In this document: piece after piece, positions 1 through 13,251 of the stretch
How positions within the stretch are numbered: position 1 is the first letter of the stretch
Layout of the letters: every line of letters begins with the position of its first letter
Source of the DNA: Dactylonectria macrodidyma
Taxonomy: Eukaryota; Ascomycota; Sordariomycetes; Hypocreales; Nectriaceae
DNA length: 64,000 nucleotides
Reading direction: 5' to 3'
Assembly: GCA_020744425.1 (NCBI GenBank)
Contig: JAGMUV010000018.1
Location: 1,178,001 to 1,242,000, forward strand
Position numbers and translations under genes: made by a program
Notes under the pieces: model-generated
The model's database searches: none
Told to the model about the DNA's origin: nothing
Seen by the model: the letters and a program-made list of their open reading frames with translations, nothing else

Positions 1-2760
1 TTTATAAATGCATTAGTAATATTCTAATAAATAATTATTAATATTCTAAAAGAATACTTTAATATCTTTATTATATACTACTTTAATAATATTCTAATCT
101 TCTTAAAAATAAAAGAAGAATATATAAAGTATATAAATATAATCCTATAGAAATTATAAGATATAAAACTACTTATAGAATTAATAAAAAGTAAGTTCTA
201 TATATAAGAAGTAGACTTCTTTAGATATACTATCTAATTAAATAAGATCTAAATAAATAAAAAGAAAATCAAAGCTATTAAGAATTAGCTAAAACTAGAT
301 AAAAATATTAAAGAAGTATAAAGCTTCTTAAGGTTTACTAATTACTATAAAAGGTTTATTTATAGATTTAGTAAAATTATAAAACCTTTAATAAAACTTA
401 TAAAGAAAGATATAAACTTTAAATAAAATGCTAAGGCCTAAAAAGCCTTTAATAACTTAAAACGAGCTATCCTTAGTAAACCCGTTTTAATAACTTTTGA
501 CTTAAAATAACTAATTAAATTAAAAACTAATACTTCTAACTTCGCTCTAAGAGCCTAAATTAAATAATAGAATAATAAAAGAAACCTATACTTAATTACA
601 TTCTACTTATATATACTAAAAGGAGCTGAACTTAATTACTCTATTTATAATAAAGAATTCTTAATAATAATTAACTTTTTTAAAGAATTCTAATACTACT
701 TCTTAAGAAGTAAATACTAAATTACTATATATATAGACTATAAGAATATCTCATATTTTACTATTACTTAAAAGCTTAGTAAAAGATAACTCTACTATAT
801 AAAATACTTATTAGAATTTAACTATATTATTATTTATAAGAAAGGCTTAGAAAATAGATAAGCTAATATAATAAGTTAATAACCTGACTTTAAAATAGAC
901 ATACTTAAGGCTAATAAGTAAATATTAGCCTATACTTCTAAAGGATATCTTAAATAAAAATATATTATAGCTATAAGTGAGTCACGATTATCTAATGACT
1001 TATTAAAATGGCTACAGAAGCTAGAACAGAGCTTTAAATAATAGATATATAATGAATATCCAGTTCTAAAGAAATTATTATAATAAAAAGGAAAAGCAGC
1101 CTTAACTGGATCCTAAGGACCTTAAGTAATTACTTACTTCTATTAAGGTAATTACTATAAAAACCCCTAGACTCTAACTAAGAAACTCTATTAGTACTTT
1201 TATAATAACTTTATAAAAGTATATATTACTTATATAAAATAATATAATTAATACTTATAAGATCTTATTAAATAATATATAAAAGAATATTAGAAGATAA
1301 TTAACTATTAAGACTATAAACCTAATAAAATATAAAAAAAACTCAAATAGGCTAATAAACTTAATAAAATAGCCTAAATTATAATAATAGTATCTTAAAA
1401 AACACTTTATAAATAGATAAAAGAATACAATTAGATATATAAAATAAATAGAGTAATAAGAGTATCTTACCCAATTCTTAAATTATAACTCAGACTATAA
1501 AGGTTATAAGTCTCTTTAGAACTATAAGAATATTTAATATAGAATATTTATAACCACCCTTTATATAAATACTTAGGAATTAATAAGACTATTAAATAAG
1601 TTAAAATAGTATATATATTTTTTAGTATAAAGAGAATAGTTATAGAAGTTATTAAATCCTATAAACTATATAATAAAACTAAGGCATAATACTATAAACT
1701 ATATAGAGAATTATAACCCTTATTAGTTATTAAGTAACTATAGGACTTTATTATAATAGATTTTATTATAAAATTACTCTTATTAGAAGACCCTATAAAT
1801 AGTACTATTTATAATAGCATTCTTATTATTATAAATAGATTTATAAAATTTTCCTATTTTATACTATACTAAGAGTTAATAGATACTAAGTAGTTTGCTT
1901 ACTTATTCTTATAGAATATTATTAGTATATATAGCTTACTAATAGAGATCCTAAGTAATAGAGAACTCCTATTTATATCTAAGTTTTAATAAGCCTTAAT
2001 AGCCTAACTAGGATTAAACTACTAGCTTATAATAGTATTCTAATTATAAGTTAATAAATAGATAGAATATATAAATTAAATACTTAAATAATACTTATAA
2101 TACTATATTAACTATAAATAAAATAATTAAATAGAAAAGTTATTTATAGTATAACTAAGTTATAATACTATAACTAATAAAAGCATTAAGCTTATACTAT
2201 ATTATACTAATTTTAAATTTATACTAAATATATACTAATAATAATACAATAGAATTATTAACTTAAAAGCAATCCTAATATTAGACTAATTAAAAAACCT
2301 CTATAAAGAAATAAAAACCGAACTTAAGTTTATATAAAGATAAATGAAAAAATACTATAATTAAAAAAGGCTAAAAGGACTATTCTTTTTAAAAAGAGAT
2401 ATAGTCCTACTTATAATAAAAAACCTATTAATAAATAGACTAAGTAAAAAACTTAACTATAAATACATCAGACCTTATAAAGTATTAGAAAAAATCTTAA
2501 AAAAAATTACAGACTGAACTTAAAAATATAATATTACTTAGTTTTTTATATCTTATTATTAGAATTAATAGAAAATACTATTCTAATTAATAATAAATAA
2601 AGTTATAAACTAGTAATAAAAGACTTAAAAGAGTATTATATTAAAAAAATCTATAATATAAAGAAAATTAATAGAAAAATAATATACTTTATAAAGTAAA
2701 AAGACTATTCTAAAAGTAAAATATTATAATAATTATTAAAAAACCTTATCTATATATAGT
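1..2760 (+). mobile_element. RIP-mutated Ty3/Gypsy chromodomain retrotransposon relic (5' end outside window)
   Basis: No open frame survives, but reading through the stops gives recognisable pol fragments in order. About 360-520 holds a reverse transcriptase thumb/connection with KAFNNLK and LSKPVLITFD. About 480-880 holds RNase H, with NTSNFALRA, KGAELNYSIYNKEF and YKKGLENR. About 1550-2230 holds a GPY-type integrase, with HPLYKYLGINKT, DFIIIDFI, SILIIINRFIKF and the SNRELLFISKF block. About 2400-2760 holds RPYKVLEKI and a chromodomain-like KSIIxRKLIEK..YTL stretch. Stops sit where Trp and Gln are expected, and the DNA is overwhelmingly A/T, which is the CpA-to-TpA signature of RIP. The order RT-RH-IN-chromodomain marks a Ty3/Gypsy chromovirus-type element. 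LTRs were not resolved and the element starts before the window. It is dead. Confidence 0.88.
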
Positions 2761-3850
2761 ATTTACTAAAGATATTCTATATATAATAATAGAAGATAAA
2801 AAAGCAATACTAAAATTAAATATAGTAAACTAATTAATTATATCTACCTTACTATAGGCCTAGACCTTAATGATTGTATTAGCCTCTTAACGCTCTGCTT
2901 TATCTAGCTTATCTAAAGAATAAAGACTCTAACGCACTATCTCCACACCTCGCTCTTAAAGCTATTTTTATTAATAATAAAGCCGCATTAAATGAAATAA
3001 ACGCTTATTCATTTACTATTATAATTCTATTAACTCCTCTTCTACTTATTCTTCTTTAGACTCTAAATAGCGCTTTTTAGCTATTAGATAGGAAGCTATC
3101 CAGTTAGTATAAATATAAAAATCAGATAAGTAAGAATAAATACTTATATATAGAAATCGACTCCCCTGAGCTATTATAAGAATGTTTATAATAAATGCAC
3201 TTAGAATAGCAGGAAATGCCTTTAAGCATCTTATACTTTAACTTCTATTAAGTGCAATTTAAGTACTTAATAATCTTAGAGCTTATTTCTTTAATAAGTT
3301 TATAAAGATAATAATAATATATAGTAGATTATGATTTTACCTTTAATATACTATTAGTATTATAGAAAAATAATTATAAAGAAAGGTTAAATAAACTAAA
3401 GAGAAACTTAGGATAGCTAACTTATAGGCCTTAGGGATAAGGACTAATAGAAAGGAGATATTATATTATAACCTATATAATATAGACACCTAGCATTATA
3501 TAGCCTTTATAAATTTCTTACTAATTATAAGTAATTACTATAAACTATAAAGCAATTATTATAATCATTCCTATAATTACTATAATCACTTTTATAATTA
3601 TTACGATTACCCTTATAATAAAGGTAATCAAACCTTATACTATATAATATATAAACCTAAAGAACTAGCTATTACTAGGATACTAGCTCTTTAGCTATTA
3701 ATATAACTTAATTACCTTAATTTACTCTAACTATTATATATTATTATATATTAACTATTACTTAATATAATACTATAACTACTGCTTAGTAAGTATAACC
3801 TAACCATTCTACTAATATAGACCCTGGTCTATCCCTTAGGAACCCTTTTC
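2761..3850. other. A/T-rich RIP-like tail of the retrotransposon island
   Basis: No gene is visible. The base composition stays extremely A/T-rich to about 3835 and then returns abruptly to normal. The stretch probably holds the 3' untranslated part and LTR of the neighbouring retrotransposon or a second RIPed repeat. Around 3535-3640 the same TAATTACTATAATC-like words recur several times, which looks like a decayed short tandem repeat. Confidence 0.5.
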
Positions 3851-4133
3851 GAGTTACTCTATACTCTGTATAGCCTAGCCTGAGAACATGACTGTTACAA
3901 ATAGCGTCAGGTGCTTTCCAAATATCAGGAAGACCAGCTCACTGATTGGCTCATCTTTTAAGATAAGCTCGGCATGGCGTTAATACATAGCTAGATCCGG
4001 AAGTTGGCGATTTCCTTATTAGGCCAAAGCGGCACCAACTAACGACTCGGAAAACACTGGATGAAGGGCTTCCTGCGCCGCAACCCGCGAATAAAAACGC
4101 TCAAAGGAAAGGGAATCGACCGGAAAAGGATAA

Positions 4134-5281
4134 ATGGAGCAAATCCGGCTGCTATTGGCGGGTTCTTTGATCTATTGGGCCAATCAGAGGTCGCATCGAT
4201 CCCTCAACGCAACCGTTAGAATCTTGACGAAATTGGAGTCTTCCAAGGGCCCGGATCTAACGGGCTTGTGGTTAGCCAATCAGAGCTTCAATCAACGATT
4301 AAGAAACAGCCGCAAAACCTTAACTAGATATCTATTCTTGAGGTTATTTCTGCAACGGGAAGGTGCCTTGACCCATTGGTTGTCTTCAAAGGCAAAGACG
4401 TCTAGCACCAATGGTTTCCTGAGGAATTGGACTTTCTGACCAATTGGAGATTTACATCATCTAAAAAGGGATGGACTAATAACGAAATTGGGCTTGCGTG
4501 GCTGCAGGAAGTCTTTCTTCTGGGCTCAAAGCCTGCCCGGGCTAATAAAAAGCGGCTTCTTATCCTAGATAGGCATGGATTATATATAACGCCTGATTTT
4601 ATGCGTATTTGTGTGACTAATAGGGTCTATTTACTCTATTTACTACCTTATATAAGCCACGTTCTTCAGCCTCTTGATATATTAGTCTTTAGGCCACTTA
4701 AAGCTGCATATCGGGCTGCTTTACTGCTAGCCAATCCTATTACTGATGCCGGCCTAACTAGGAAGGAAGACTTTCTAAAATGCTATTTTCAGGCTAGGAA
4801 GAAGGCTATTACTACTTGAAATATCCGTTCGGGTTGGAAAGGAGCTGGGTTATGGCTAATTAACATCTCAAAGCCAATGGGTAGCAAATTCGTTATTGAG
4901 GATCCTAAGGACTTAATTACGGTCCAATTAGGAGCCCCCATTTCTCCAAAGACGAATCAGAGGTCTGAAATCAGCCCTTTTACAACCCCTAAGACTTCGA
5001 GAGACGTTGCTTTATTAGTCTATTCTAAAAAGAAGGAACTTCTTAACAGCCTAACCACAAGGCAGCTATTTCGGACTATTGACCGGGGTTATGATAACCT
5101 TCACTTACACAACGCCCAATTAGAAGACAGAATTCTAGTCCAAGACCGAAATTCAAGCCAATCAAAGGCTAAGAAGAGAGGAAGGGTTTATAAAGACCTA
5201 AATAAGGAATTTTCTAACATCCAGAATGTCAAGAGGGCAAGAAGGCGAATAAAAACGCCTGAGGTTGAAGATTCAGAATAG
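4134..5281 (+). mobile_element. Decayed pogo/Fot1-type (Tc1/mariner superfamily) transposase
   Basis: Three adjacent frames (4134-4439, 4427-4819, 4877-5281) together read like one fungal pogo/Fot1 transposase. The middle part holds the DDE_1 endonuclease core: LLILDRHGLYITPDFM, where families normally have the DGHxSH block, followed by YLLPYISHVLQPLDILVF. The last part is the Lys/Arg-rich C-terminal tail. The frame changes at about 4430, and a TGA just before 4820 separates the core from the tail. The usual Gly of DGH is Arg here. The element cannot make an intact transposase. I did not find convincing terminal inverted repeats. It is much less A/T-biased than the island to its left. Confidence 0.75.
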
Positions 5282-8200
5282 CTCGTTTTTCCTTTGTTTT
5301 TATTGGCTAGTTTTTTGATATTTAGAAAATTCATTAGTTATTTTATAAAAAATCAGTTGAAATGGACCAATTAGACCTCTTGGTTGTTATTTTATATATA
5401 AGTGAAGTTAAATGAGGATTTTGGTCATTGTATAAGTGGGGCGTTCAGCTAAGCCCCTGGTCATCTAACGGGTGCGCTGACTTATAAGACATCCAGAAAG
5501 AGTGCTTAGCTTGGGGTTCAGCTGTGGGTAGCATTAGTAGAAGTTGCCGTTGTTGTGTCACATATGGTACTCCTCACATGAGACGGGTTCCTACCCTAGA
5601 CTCCGTCATCTCAGGCTAGTCACACTACCTAATCAAATGCCAGCATTTTGAATCTGCTAAAATGAAAGCACAGACCATCATGGGGAATTACTGGGCCTCA
5701 GATAAGCGGGAAAAGTGGCGATGACCCTTCGTCACTCCGCCCTTCGCAACTCAGCCCTGTTGTTCCTCCTGACGTTCGTGATGATGCCAGGCTGCGTGGA
5801 CAATGCAGCGAGACAAATGACCCCACCAACGACTTATCTGCCATCTTCACCAGCAGGCCACGACGCCTAAATTCAATTTTATGTCTCCTTTCACACCGCC
5901 AATAATTATGAACGATCATAATCACGTGGGAAGATCAAGGTTCAAGTGATCTCTTACTGGACTGAGGTGATGTCCCATGGGCGGTGATGGCATGGAAAGA
6001 AGGACGAACAATCAACAATGTCAAAGTTAGCATAGACTAAACTGAAATTGGATACATGTGAAAAGAATTGCTGTTCACTGGGTCATGATTTGACGCCGTC
6101 AAAACTAGGTAAAACAGGAAATATTTTCATAGTCCAACCCGGCCGTTGAATGTTGAAACAAGGCTAATCCACAACACCATTTAATACCGCTCTAGTCCTC
6201 TGTTAAGGAGACATATTGCGGGTAAACTTGGGAGTTGCTCTTATGTGACGGTAAAGTCGAGACACTAGCAATGATATGTTGCGCATTAGGGTTTCGATCG
6301 AGCAGTGGCGTCCCGGCCACGTAGCTTGGGTTTTGCATTCGTGCGTTGACAGGATGATCGGGATTTTGGGTACGGCTAGAGGCATCGGTCGTTTTTGGTC
6401 GTGGGGCAGAGTTGCTAGAGGGTTTGCTGAGTGGCAGGCATGTATTAGCAACGGCCCTTGCCTGACGACCAGACAAGCTCTCATGGGCAAAGAGTTTGAC
6501 GACTGGGGTTGACAAAAGGGACATACCTTGGCACTAGGCGGTGATCGACTGTTATAGAGGAGGTTGGCATGAGGGCGATGGTGATGTCGACCTGTTGAGC
6601 TTCGCGCTTAGGTTCATCAGCCAGTTGTGCAACGGAGTGAGAAATTTCGGGTTGGGAGCCAAGAAGATACGTAGGCAGCGATGGCCAACTGGGTATCTTA
6701 AGGAAGGAGAAAGCAAGTAAAGAAGTTGCGCAGTGAACAATGGAGACAACAGGCTCTTTGCAACAAAGGCGTGCTGGTCTTGCCGCTGGAGTGATGAGAA
6801 GGTTTGAACATCATTCTGGGTGAGTGGGCGACGGAGTATTTATATAAGATCACGAGAGTGTTTAGAAAGGATGGAAGGATGGAAGTGGATGAAAAGATTT
6901 GCGAGATACGTGTGTGTGATTTCACTTTCACTGGGATGCTAATTGGTGAGCAGGGTACAATTTTACACACCGATCGGGAAGTCTGGCAGACCCGCAATGA
7001 CGCATAGCCACTACCCTATTGGCTCTGTGCCATAGGCCTAGACCCCCTCCATAAAAGTGTTCGCCAATGAAGTACTCCCAGCGCTATGCTATGATGGTCA
7101 AACCAGCACAACGCCGGCCGCTCCAGTCCCGCGTAAGCGTCGGATCCCCCCAGCGCTAGCGCACGATCGAGACCTGTGATTGGCTTATGGCGTTTTGTTC
7201 TGGTGCTCTGACAATATTTAGTAACGCTAGAGTTGGCGAATTTCGTGAGAATTCACTCTCATCAAAGCCCACGATTTCGGGGGCTTGCCGTGCCGATTCA
7301 TGCAACCAAGTATATCATGCTGCCGGCTTGCCCATGCATGCCACTCTGCGTGCGCCTTCTATGGTCAGATGTTATTGCTGCAGGGATCGGGCTGTGGACC
7401 GACGGGACGGTTGTTTAAGGGTGCTTACAAAGGTACGTAGCTAGGTACAGCCACGGGGAAGTGGACAACCTAAAATCTAATGCGACTATCATTGTCCTGC
7501 GACTAAGTTGCTGTTTATGTCTCTGTGAATTTCGCATGTTGAATGTGAATTGTCTAGGGAGTGTGTTCGATCCCCAAGTCCCAGACGCATTGTGGGATCC
7601 CTGCCCAAAAGATGGATGGTACAGATGCCAGAACGATAACTGCCCTCCTTCCTCCGCTGTCGCTTGCGTCATCTTGAGATTGGTCAGGGGTTGTGTCTTC
7701 ACTAAATTTCGGGGGCTTGCCGGTAGCGTTGCCAGCAACACACGCTAACAGACCAACCACTGGCTGCCTCGTTTTATGGTTCGCCCTGGTTCGCCAATCT
7801 TGAGGCTCTGCTCTGGCTTTCCCTGGTGGTTCGCAAATCTTGCGTTGGGTCACTCTGGCGGCGCTTAGGCGTCGGGCCGCCTGAACGAATGCGGCTCTGC
7901 TAAGGGTGCATAATTAGGCATTGGGTCGCCTCAATGATTGCGGCTCTGCTGCTTCGCGTGCCTAGCCCACCAATGAGATCCAAAATCCGAGATACGAACA
8001 AAACAGCTCCAACTGACTAATCACTGTAATACCTTTACTGATATTGGCACAACTATTCAGGAGTCTGTGACATTGTGGCTATTGTGACGGTGCATTTGTC
8101 TATTACTGGATCCAGTGCGCTAGTCTACGTCCTCTTTTTTAGCACCTCCAACGTGGGTAGGCCCAAGCTAGTAATAGCTGGCACCCGTTTAATTGAACAG

Positions 8201-9804
8201 TATGAGTCCACCTTTGTGGTCTCCATGGCCCTGTCAAGCCTCGGAGTGGGAGCTACGTAGGTCTAAGGATCTGGCTCACTAGGGACCAGCATATGTCAAT
8301 GAGCTGCTGCTTGCCGCCTGGCCCCGCGGCTTCTTGGTGTTGTAGTTAGTAGCAACGCGTTACTCCCTGCATTTGACGTTGATTTCTCTAGATAATAGTT
8401 GAAATATGGTTCTCAAATTGCCTCTTGCTTAGATGTTCATAAACCCCTCGCTCCTTGTACTTACAAAATGGCTGGTCTGAACTCTTAACTTCCAGAAGTG
8501 ATTGTCTTCACTAGATTGTTCTTGTCGCATGAAGTCTGCCACCATGTCCCTTGTCTTGGTTCACTGCTGTGTCCAACACCTACTCCTCACTCATAATTTT
8601 TCTATCAACACGCAATCCAGCTTTATATAGACCTTTTCTGCCCTTCCCAACAATGTCTTTCTCAACTGGATGAGGCCCCAATAATACCGAGTGTTAAGGC
8701 TGCGCTGAATCACATTAGTTCTCATCATATCGGCCCCATCAGCCTTGTTTGCTCAAGGCTCTGTGTTGAAGCAAGTGTATCCTACCACGTCAATTCTAAA
8801 ACCCCTCCACCAGGCTCTTTAAGACCCAGCACTGCGGGGTCTGTCAACTTGTGGATGACCCTGATTAACAAAAACAAACCTGCACACTAGGAACTCTTAA
8901 GTTGCCCCTGCAACACCACGCAGAATGATTCAAGCCCTTAATCTTTTAGTTCGATTAAACCCGTCAAGGTAAGGATGCCGACGCGGGATTTGGCGATAAA
9001 TGATCGTTCACATCTTTTGTTGTCGGTAGGTGTGATCTTCTGGAGCATCAATGATGGACGAAGCAATTTATCTCCTTACTTGAGATGTGCTCAGGGCTTC
9101 TCTTTCAATCTCTAATTCGTCGTTTCTTCATTGAGTTAGAATTCACTAGACACAGACGCCAAGATTAGGTTAAGCGGTGACGAGTTAGAGTTCCCTGGGA
9201 AGCACCGATGTTATCCGCGCCGGCTGGGATTGAGTTCGCAACACGTATTTGCAGGAGATAATACAGGCATGGCCCCGCGACTATGGGCTTGGGGAATACT
9301 GACAGCTCATGCCGCCCCAATCACAGATGCTTCTGTTGCTTGAAATAGACTACGATATTGCGGCGATAATCACTATCCCACTGACAAATTTAATCCTAGC
9401 AACCTAGTCGGTTAGACACGGTTGACTAGCTTGCAAGCGCAGCCAGGTGCAATGAATAGTAGACTTAGACTATTATGCGTAGTAGAGACACAAGGTACTA
9501 TCTAAACCATCTAACAAGAAGTGTTCGGTTGAAATCTACGGGAAGGGCTCCAAGTCATTTTAAAAAATTGCGGATTTGAGATTTTTGTACTTTTGTTCTT
9601 GGAAGATAGGTAAGTGCTAGAAGTAAGGTGGAGGCCAATGTCACAATAACGCCCAATGGTGACCGCAGGTGGCCTTGGCTTTTATGAGCAGGGCGCGATA
9701 CTCGGCTCATATGTCCTAGGATGAACGAAGATTGAATGTTACAGCAGGACAAGGTCACAGAAAGAGCACCAGAGAGGATATTGCGAAGTGGTAAATACAT
9801 AGAG
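5282..9804. other. Gene-poor stretch with decayed repeats
   Basis: No gene model survives here. Open frames are short, overlap on both strands and lack splice or domain support. The word ATTTCGGGGGCTTGCCG occurs at about 7275 and again at about 7707, and a roughly 50-bp tandem pair lies at 7866-7951. It probably represents old transposon-derived sequence between the dead elements and the iron cluster. Confidence 0.5.
7866..7951. repeat. Imperfect ~50-bp tandem pair
   Basis: Two adjacent copies begin with TTAGGC(G/A)T and end with GCGGCTCTGCT. Most differences between them are C/T or G/A transitions, as expected if one copy was touched by RIP or deamination. Confidence 0.5.
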
Positions 9805-12096
9805 TTAGTCGAATTCAACAAAACATACGTCCCTCAAGGAAGGAAGTAACATCCAATGTGTGAAAGTGTATGAGTTCTTTTCTTCACTGGCATCAACCCA
9901 TCCATAATCAGCCCATTCCGCCCGTGTGTTTGCTATGGTGGCTGTCGTAGAAGTCTCATTTTGATGCTGTTGATCCACTGGCGAATCGCCGCTCGACTCG
10001 TTGCTGATAACTCCTCCCTGGAAGGAAGTCTCCTCGACTTGGGCCGACATTCCATACCACCCGATAACGGCGACACCAAGAATGCCGCAGATGCAACTGA
10101 AAACATGAGCCACGATACCGCGTGGGGTAAATCTATAAGGAGGCAGCGATAATTAGCATCATGCACGCAGGCAAGGGGTAGTCATAGGTGGGGTGACAAA
10201 CCCTGGGGGAAGAGTAGGGCGGGGATGATTCTCTCCAGTCAGGTCGAGATAGTTCTCTTTGTTTCCAGAGGCGTTGCCCTCTGTAGAAGCATTACCAGAT
10301 TGACAAACCTCAAGATGACTACTGGGTAGACTGATGATGTCTTGCAGTTCGAGGGGAGCTTCAACGAATGTGGCGATGAGGCCGGAGACTATGTGCCATT
10401 CGATATGGCAGTGAAATAGCCAGACACCTGTTTAGTGATTAGCGGCCGCTTGTTATAAATGATGGCTTCCCTGGACTGCTGAAGGAGATGTGGTAGAAAT
10501 TGTACCTGGGTTATCTGCCCTAAAACGCAGCACAAGGTTTTCAGTAGGCCACACGACAATCGTATCACGGCGCATCGGGATTTGTGACAAGCCACTTTCC
10601 TTGACACTCAGGCCACCAAAAGTACCCGCATCTTCTTCGGAACGATACACAACCTGGAAAGCGTGGCCATGGAGGTGAAACGGGTGACGGCCGGTGTCGA
10701 GGTTGTTCAGTACAATTTGAACAATTTCGCCCTTCTTAAGAACCGTCGAGTGCGTGTAGGAGCCGTAGATGGCCGGGTTAGTCGCATCCTCGCCGGCGTT
10801 TAGAACCGTGTATAGTGTCGGAACCATAGGCGCTGTGTAGGTGATGTTATTGAAAAAGGCGTAGTTCTTGCCGTCGCGGAGGTTATCCATCATGACGTCC
10901 ATCTGCTCGATATGGTCGGGTTCGGGAAGCAACTCCATCCGATCGTATGGACTAAGAGTCATATCGTCAAATGAATCAAGCTCGTCAACAAAGCTGGCGT
11001 TTGGAAAGGTCTTGCTATTATCGTAAACGAGCCAGCCGGTTCTGTTGTAGTTGAGATCATCGGGAAGAACGTCAAAAAGTGTCTATCTTCCATAAGCGCA
11101 TATCAACATCTAACCTACCACCGTACGTACCGTGTCCATGCTGGTGACAATCGGGAAGTTCTTAGACGTATCGCTCTTTGTTGTCAGTAGGAAGCTGACG
11201 CGCTGAGCGGCAGAGAGATAGATCATTTCCGCATCTGCGGCTTCCGCATAGATACCGTCAACCTCAACGATGCGCATCGTATGGCCTTCGATCCATAAAT
11301 ACTGGCCAGCAAAGGCCCCCATGTTTATAACGTTGATTCGGTATGTGGTCTTGGGTTTGATGGGAAGCTTGAAGTTTATCGTATCGTTCATAATAGCATT
11401 ATTTGGAACGGGTTCAGCGCCGGAGGGGTTCGACTTGACCATGAAGAGGTTATCGATGAGGTACTGCATCTCATCGTGGTACCAATCAGACAGAGTCAAG
11501 ACCAGTTCCTCATCCACTTCGTCTTGATATGGAAAGTCCGGGTCATTGATGATCATCGGGCCTCGGAGACCATCGGGGTATTGACCGTGAGAATGCGAGT
11601 GGTACCAGTAGGTACCCGGTTGTTGTACCTAGAATAATTTAAACATGGAGACATGGGACCATGAAGGAGACCATATCCTACCGTGAAGTTGTAGGTAAAG
11701 GTGGTTCCGGGTGCGATACCGCACTGTACCACACCAGCCGCGCCATCCATGTGGTTGGTGCCATTCTGGTAAAGTCCGTGAAAGTGAAGAGACGTGGACT
11801 GATTGCCGAGACTGTTGTGGGCGTTGATAACAATGCGATCGCCAACTGTAACATTGATCACCTAGAATACGCCACGTAAGTCTATCTTCATAGAGTGTAT
11901 GAAGTAGTGGGTTCGAGTTGGGACGTACCGGAATGGGCCACTCGCCATTGATGCCAATTACAGGTCGCTTAAATTCGCCATCAGGATTTGCCCTTACCTA
12001 GCCAATATCAAAATCGTACGTGTGGGTATCAGCATACACAAGGGGGATGATGGCGAGCAGAAATGCTGCCGTGGAAGGGATGGAAGGAATTAACAT
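9805..12096 (-). pseudogene. fet3: Fet3-type multicopper ferroxidase with a premature TAG at codon 33
   Basis: Six exons (12096-11929, 11861-11682, 11628-11131, 11082-10506, 10427-10202, 10132-9805) join in phase to 659 codons, the normal size of fungal Fet3 proteins. The family oxidises Fe2+ at the plasma membrane with O2 and passes Fe3+ to the permease Ftr1. Visible are an N-terminal signal peptide (MLIPSIPSTAAFLLAIIPLV), the copper ligands LHFHG (H82, H84), YWYHSHSHG (H126, H128), HPFHLHGHAF and FHCHIEWH (H480-H486), and a C-terminal membrane helix (IVAHVFSCICGILGVAVIGW). Codon 33 is TAG (12000-11998) in DIG-stop-VRANPDG, where the family has Trp. No GT donor lies before the stop that could splice it out. 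Everything downstream is intact, so this is a fresh null allele, a sequence error, or a recoded stop. It is divergent from ftr1 across 1.16 kb. Confidence 0.85.
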
Positions 12097-13251
12097 TGCT
12101 TTCAAAGCGGAAGAGGAATGAGAATTGCAGCCAAAACTGAGTGTAGAGCGTCCACCTTGTCATGCACACATATATGCTCGACGAAACACGAGCATGGAGC
12201 CAAAGTTTTCTCACATTTGGGGGAATTATAGAGATGTGGTATTGAACTAGTTAGGTAATGCACGAGGGGTTTGCAGATTGTGGTCTGCTCTAATCAGATG
12301 GATTAGATATGATGAGACGAGACGGCATGCGCGGTTATTCCGTTGTCTCACGAACCATTTGTGGCGCGTGAAGGGATAATCTCCGATGATCACTGCATAC
12401 GATGCGGTACGAAAAGACCCAACCGTGTGGCACATGGCTTCTCTGTATCATTCAGCTGATGAAGATATGGTTCCACCTGCACCTCCACGTCGGTCTGTCG
12501 GCCGGCTACAGTACCGAAGACGGGCTGCCGCTTCCAGGACAGTGGTTCGAGGTGGCGGCAGGGATTAACTTTGTGGATCAATATAGTCATCCGATTGCAG
12601 AAGCTATTTCTATGCGTCCAATGATCCATGGGAGTTGGCGTTGCGGCAACTCGGAGATCGAAGTCGAGCTTGGAGATTTCGGATCATTGCCGAAAAAAGA
12701 CTACAGCATCTCAGACGCGGTGCCACAGTCTAGATACTAGAGATTAATGAAAAGAGCCTTTTATTTCCTCTTGAGTCCTGCCAAATCCTTTGCGTGGCCT
12801 GATACGGCGCTGGGATCCCGAACCCTTGGCTCGGATTTCCGAATCAGCTCCGAACGAAAATGCCAAAGCCACCATCCATCCCGCCTGGCTTTGTTGAGTA
12901 TCTCACCCCATTCGCTTGTACATGGCATTGTTTGATAGGATTCGTCTTCTACAGTAGAATCTCTTGTACGAAAAACCTCGCACGTCACCGAAGCCCCCAC
13001 GTCACACAAGAACGACTGGTGTGGGAACACTATTTCATGCGGGATGCTGGACGCCGTCCTAGCCTCGAACGCAGGGTTATGCTTACATTATAGGTTATAC
13101 CAGTGGCGTGTTTAGGATTTAGGATCCGCATGTGTTACTGTATTTTGCTTTTATCAGATCGGGTTGCAGGAGAGCACAAAGAAGTACTCTCTCGCTCTTC
13201 AAGGTTGGAGAAGCAACAACCATTTTTTGGACAGAACACAACACCGTCACC
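12097..13251. promoter_or_regulatory. Shared divergent fet3-ftr1 promoter region
   Basis: This is the interval between the two start codons. Besides the GATA site listed separately, GGGATAATC occurs near 12373 and TGATAGG near 12930, both with a GATA core. An ATG-led 113-codon frame (12402-12740, plus) lies inside; it has no recognisable domain and is not called as a gene. A bidirectional iron-responsive promoter is inferred from gene layout. Confidence 0.5.
13151..13159 (-). promoter_or_regulatory. SreA/Urbs1-type GATA site upstream of ftr1
   Basis: TTATCAGAT on the plus strand is ATCTGATAA on the minus strand. This is an exact match to ATCWGATAA, the consensus known for fungal iron-sensing GATA repressors (Urbs1, SreA, SRE). 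It lies about 93 bp upstream of the ftr1 start codon. Iron-dependent repression of ftr1, and perhaps of fet3, is inferred. Confidence 0.6.

Noticed and set aside
12402..12740. ATG-led 113-codon frame in the fet3-ftr1 promoter
   Set aside because: No domain, signal peptide or splice context; lies in a regulatory interval where chance frames of this size occur.
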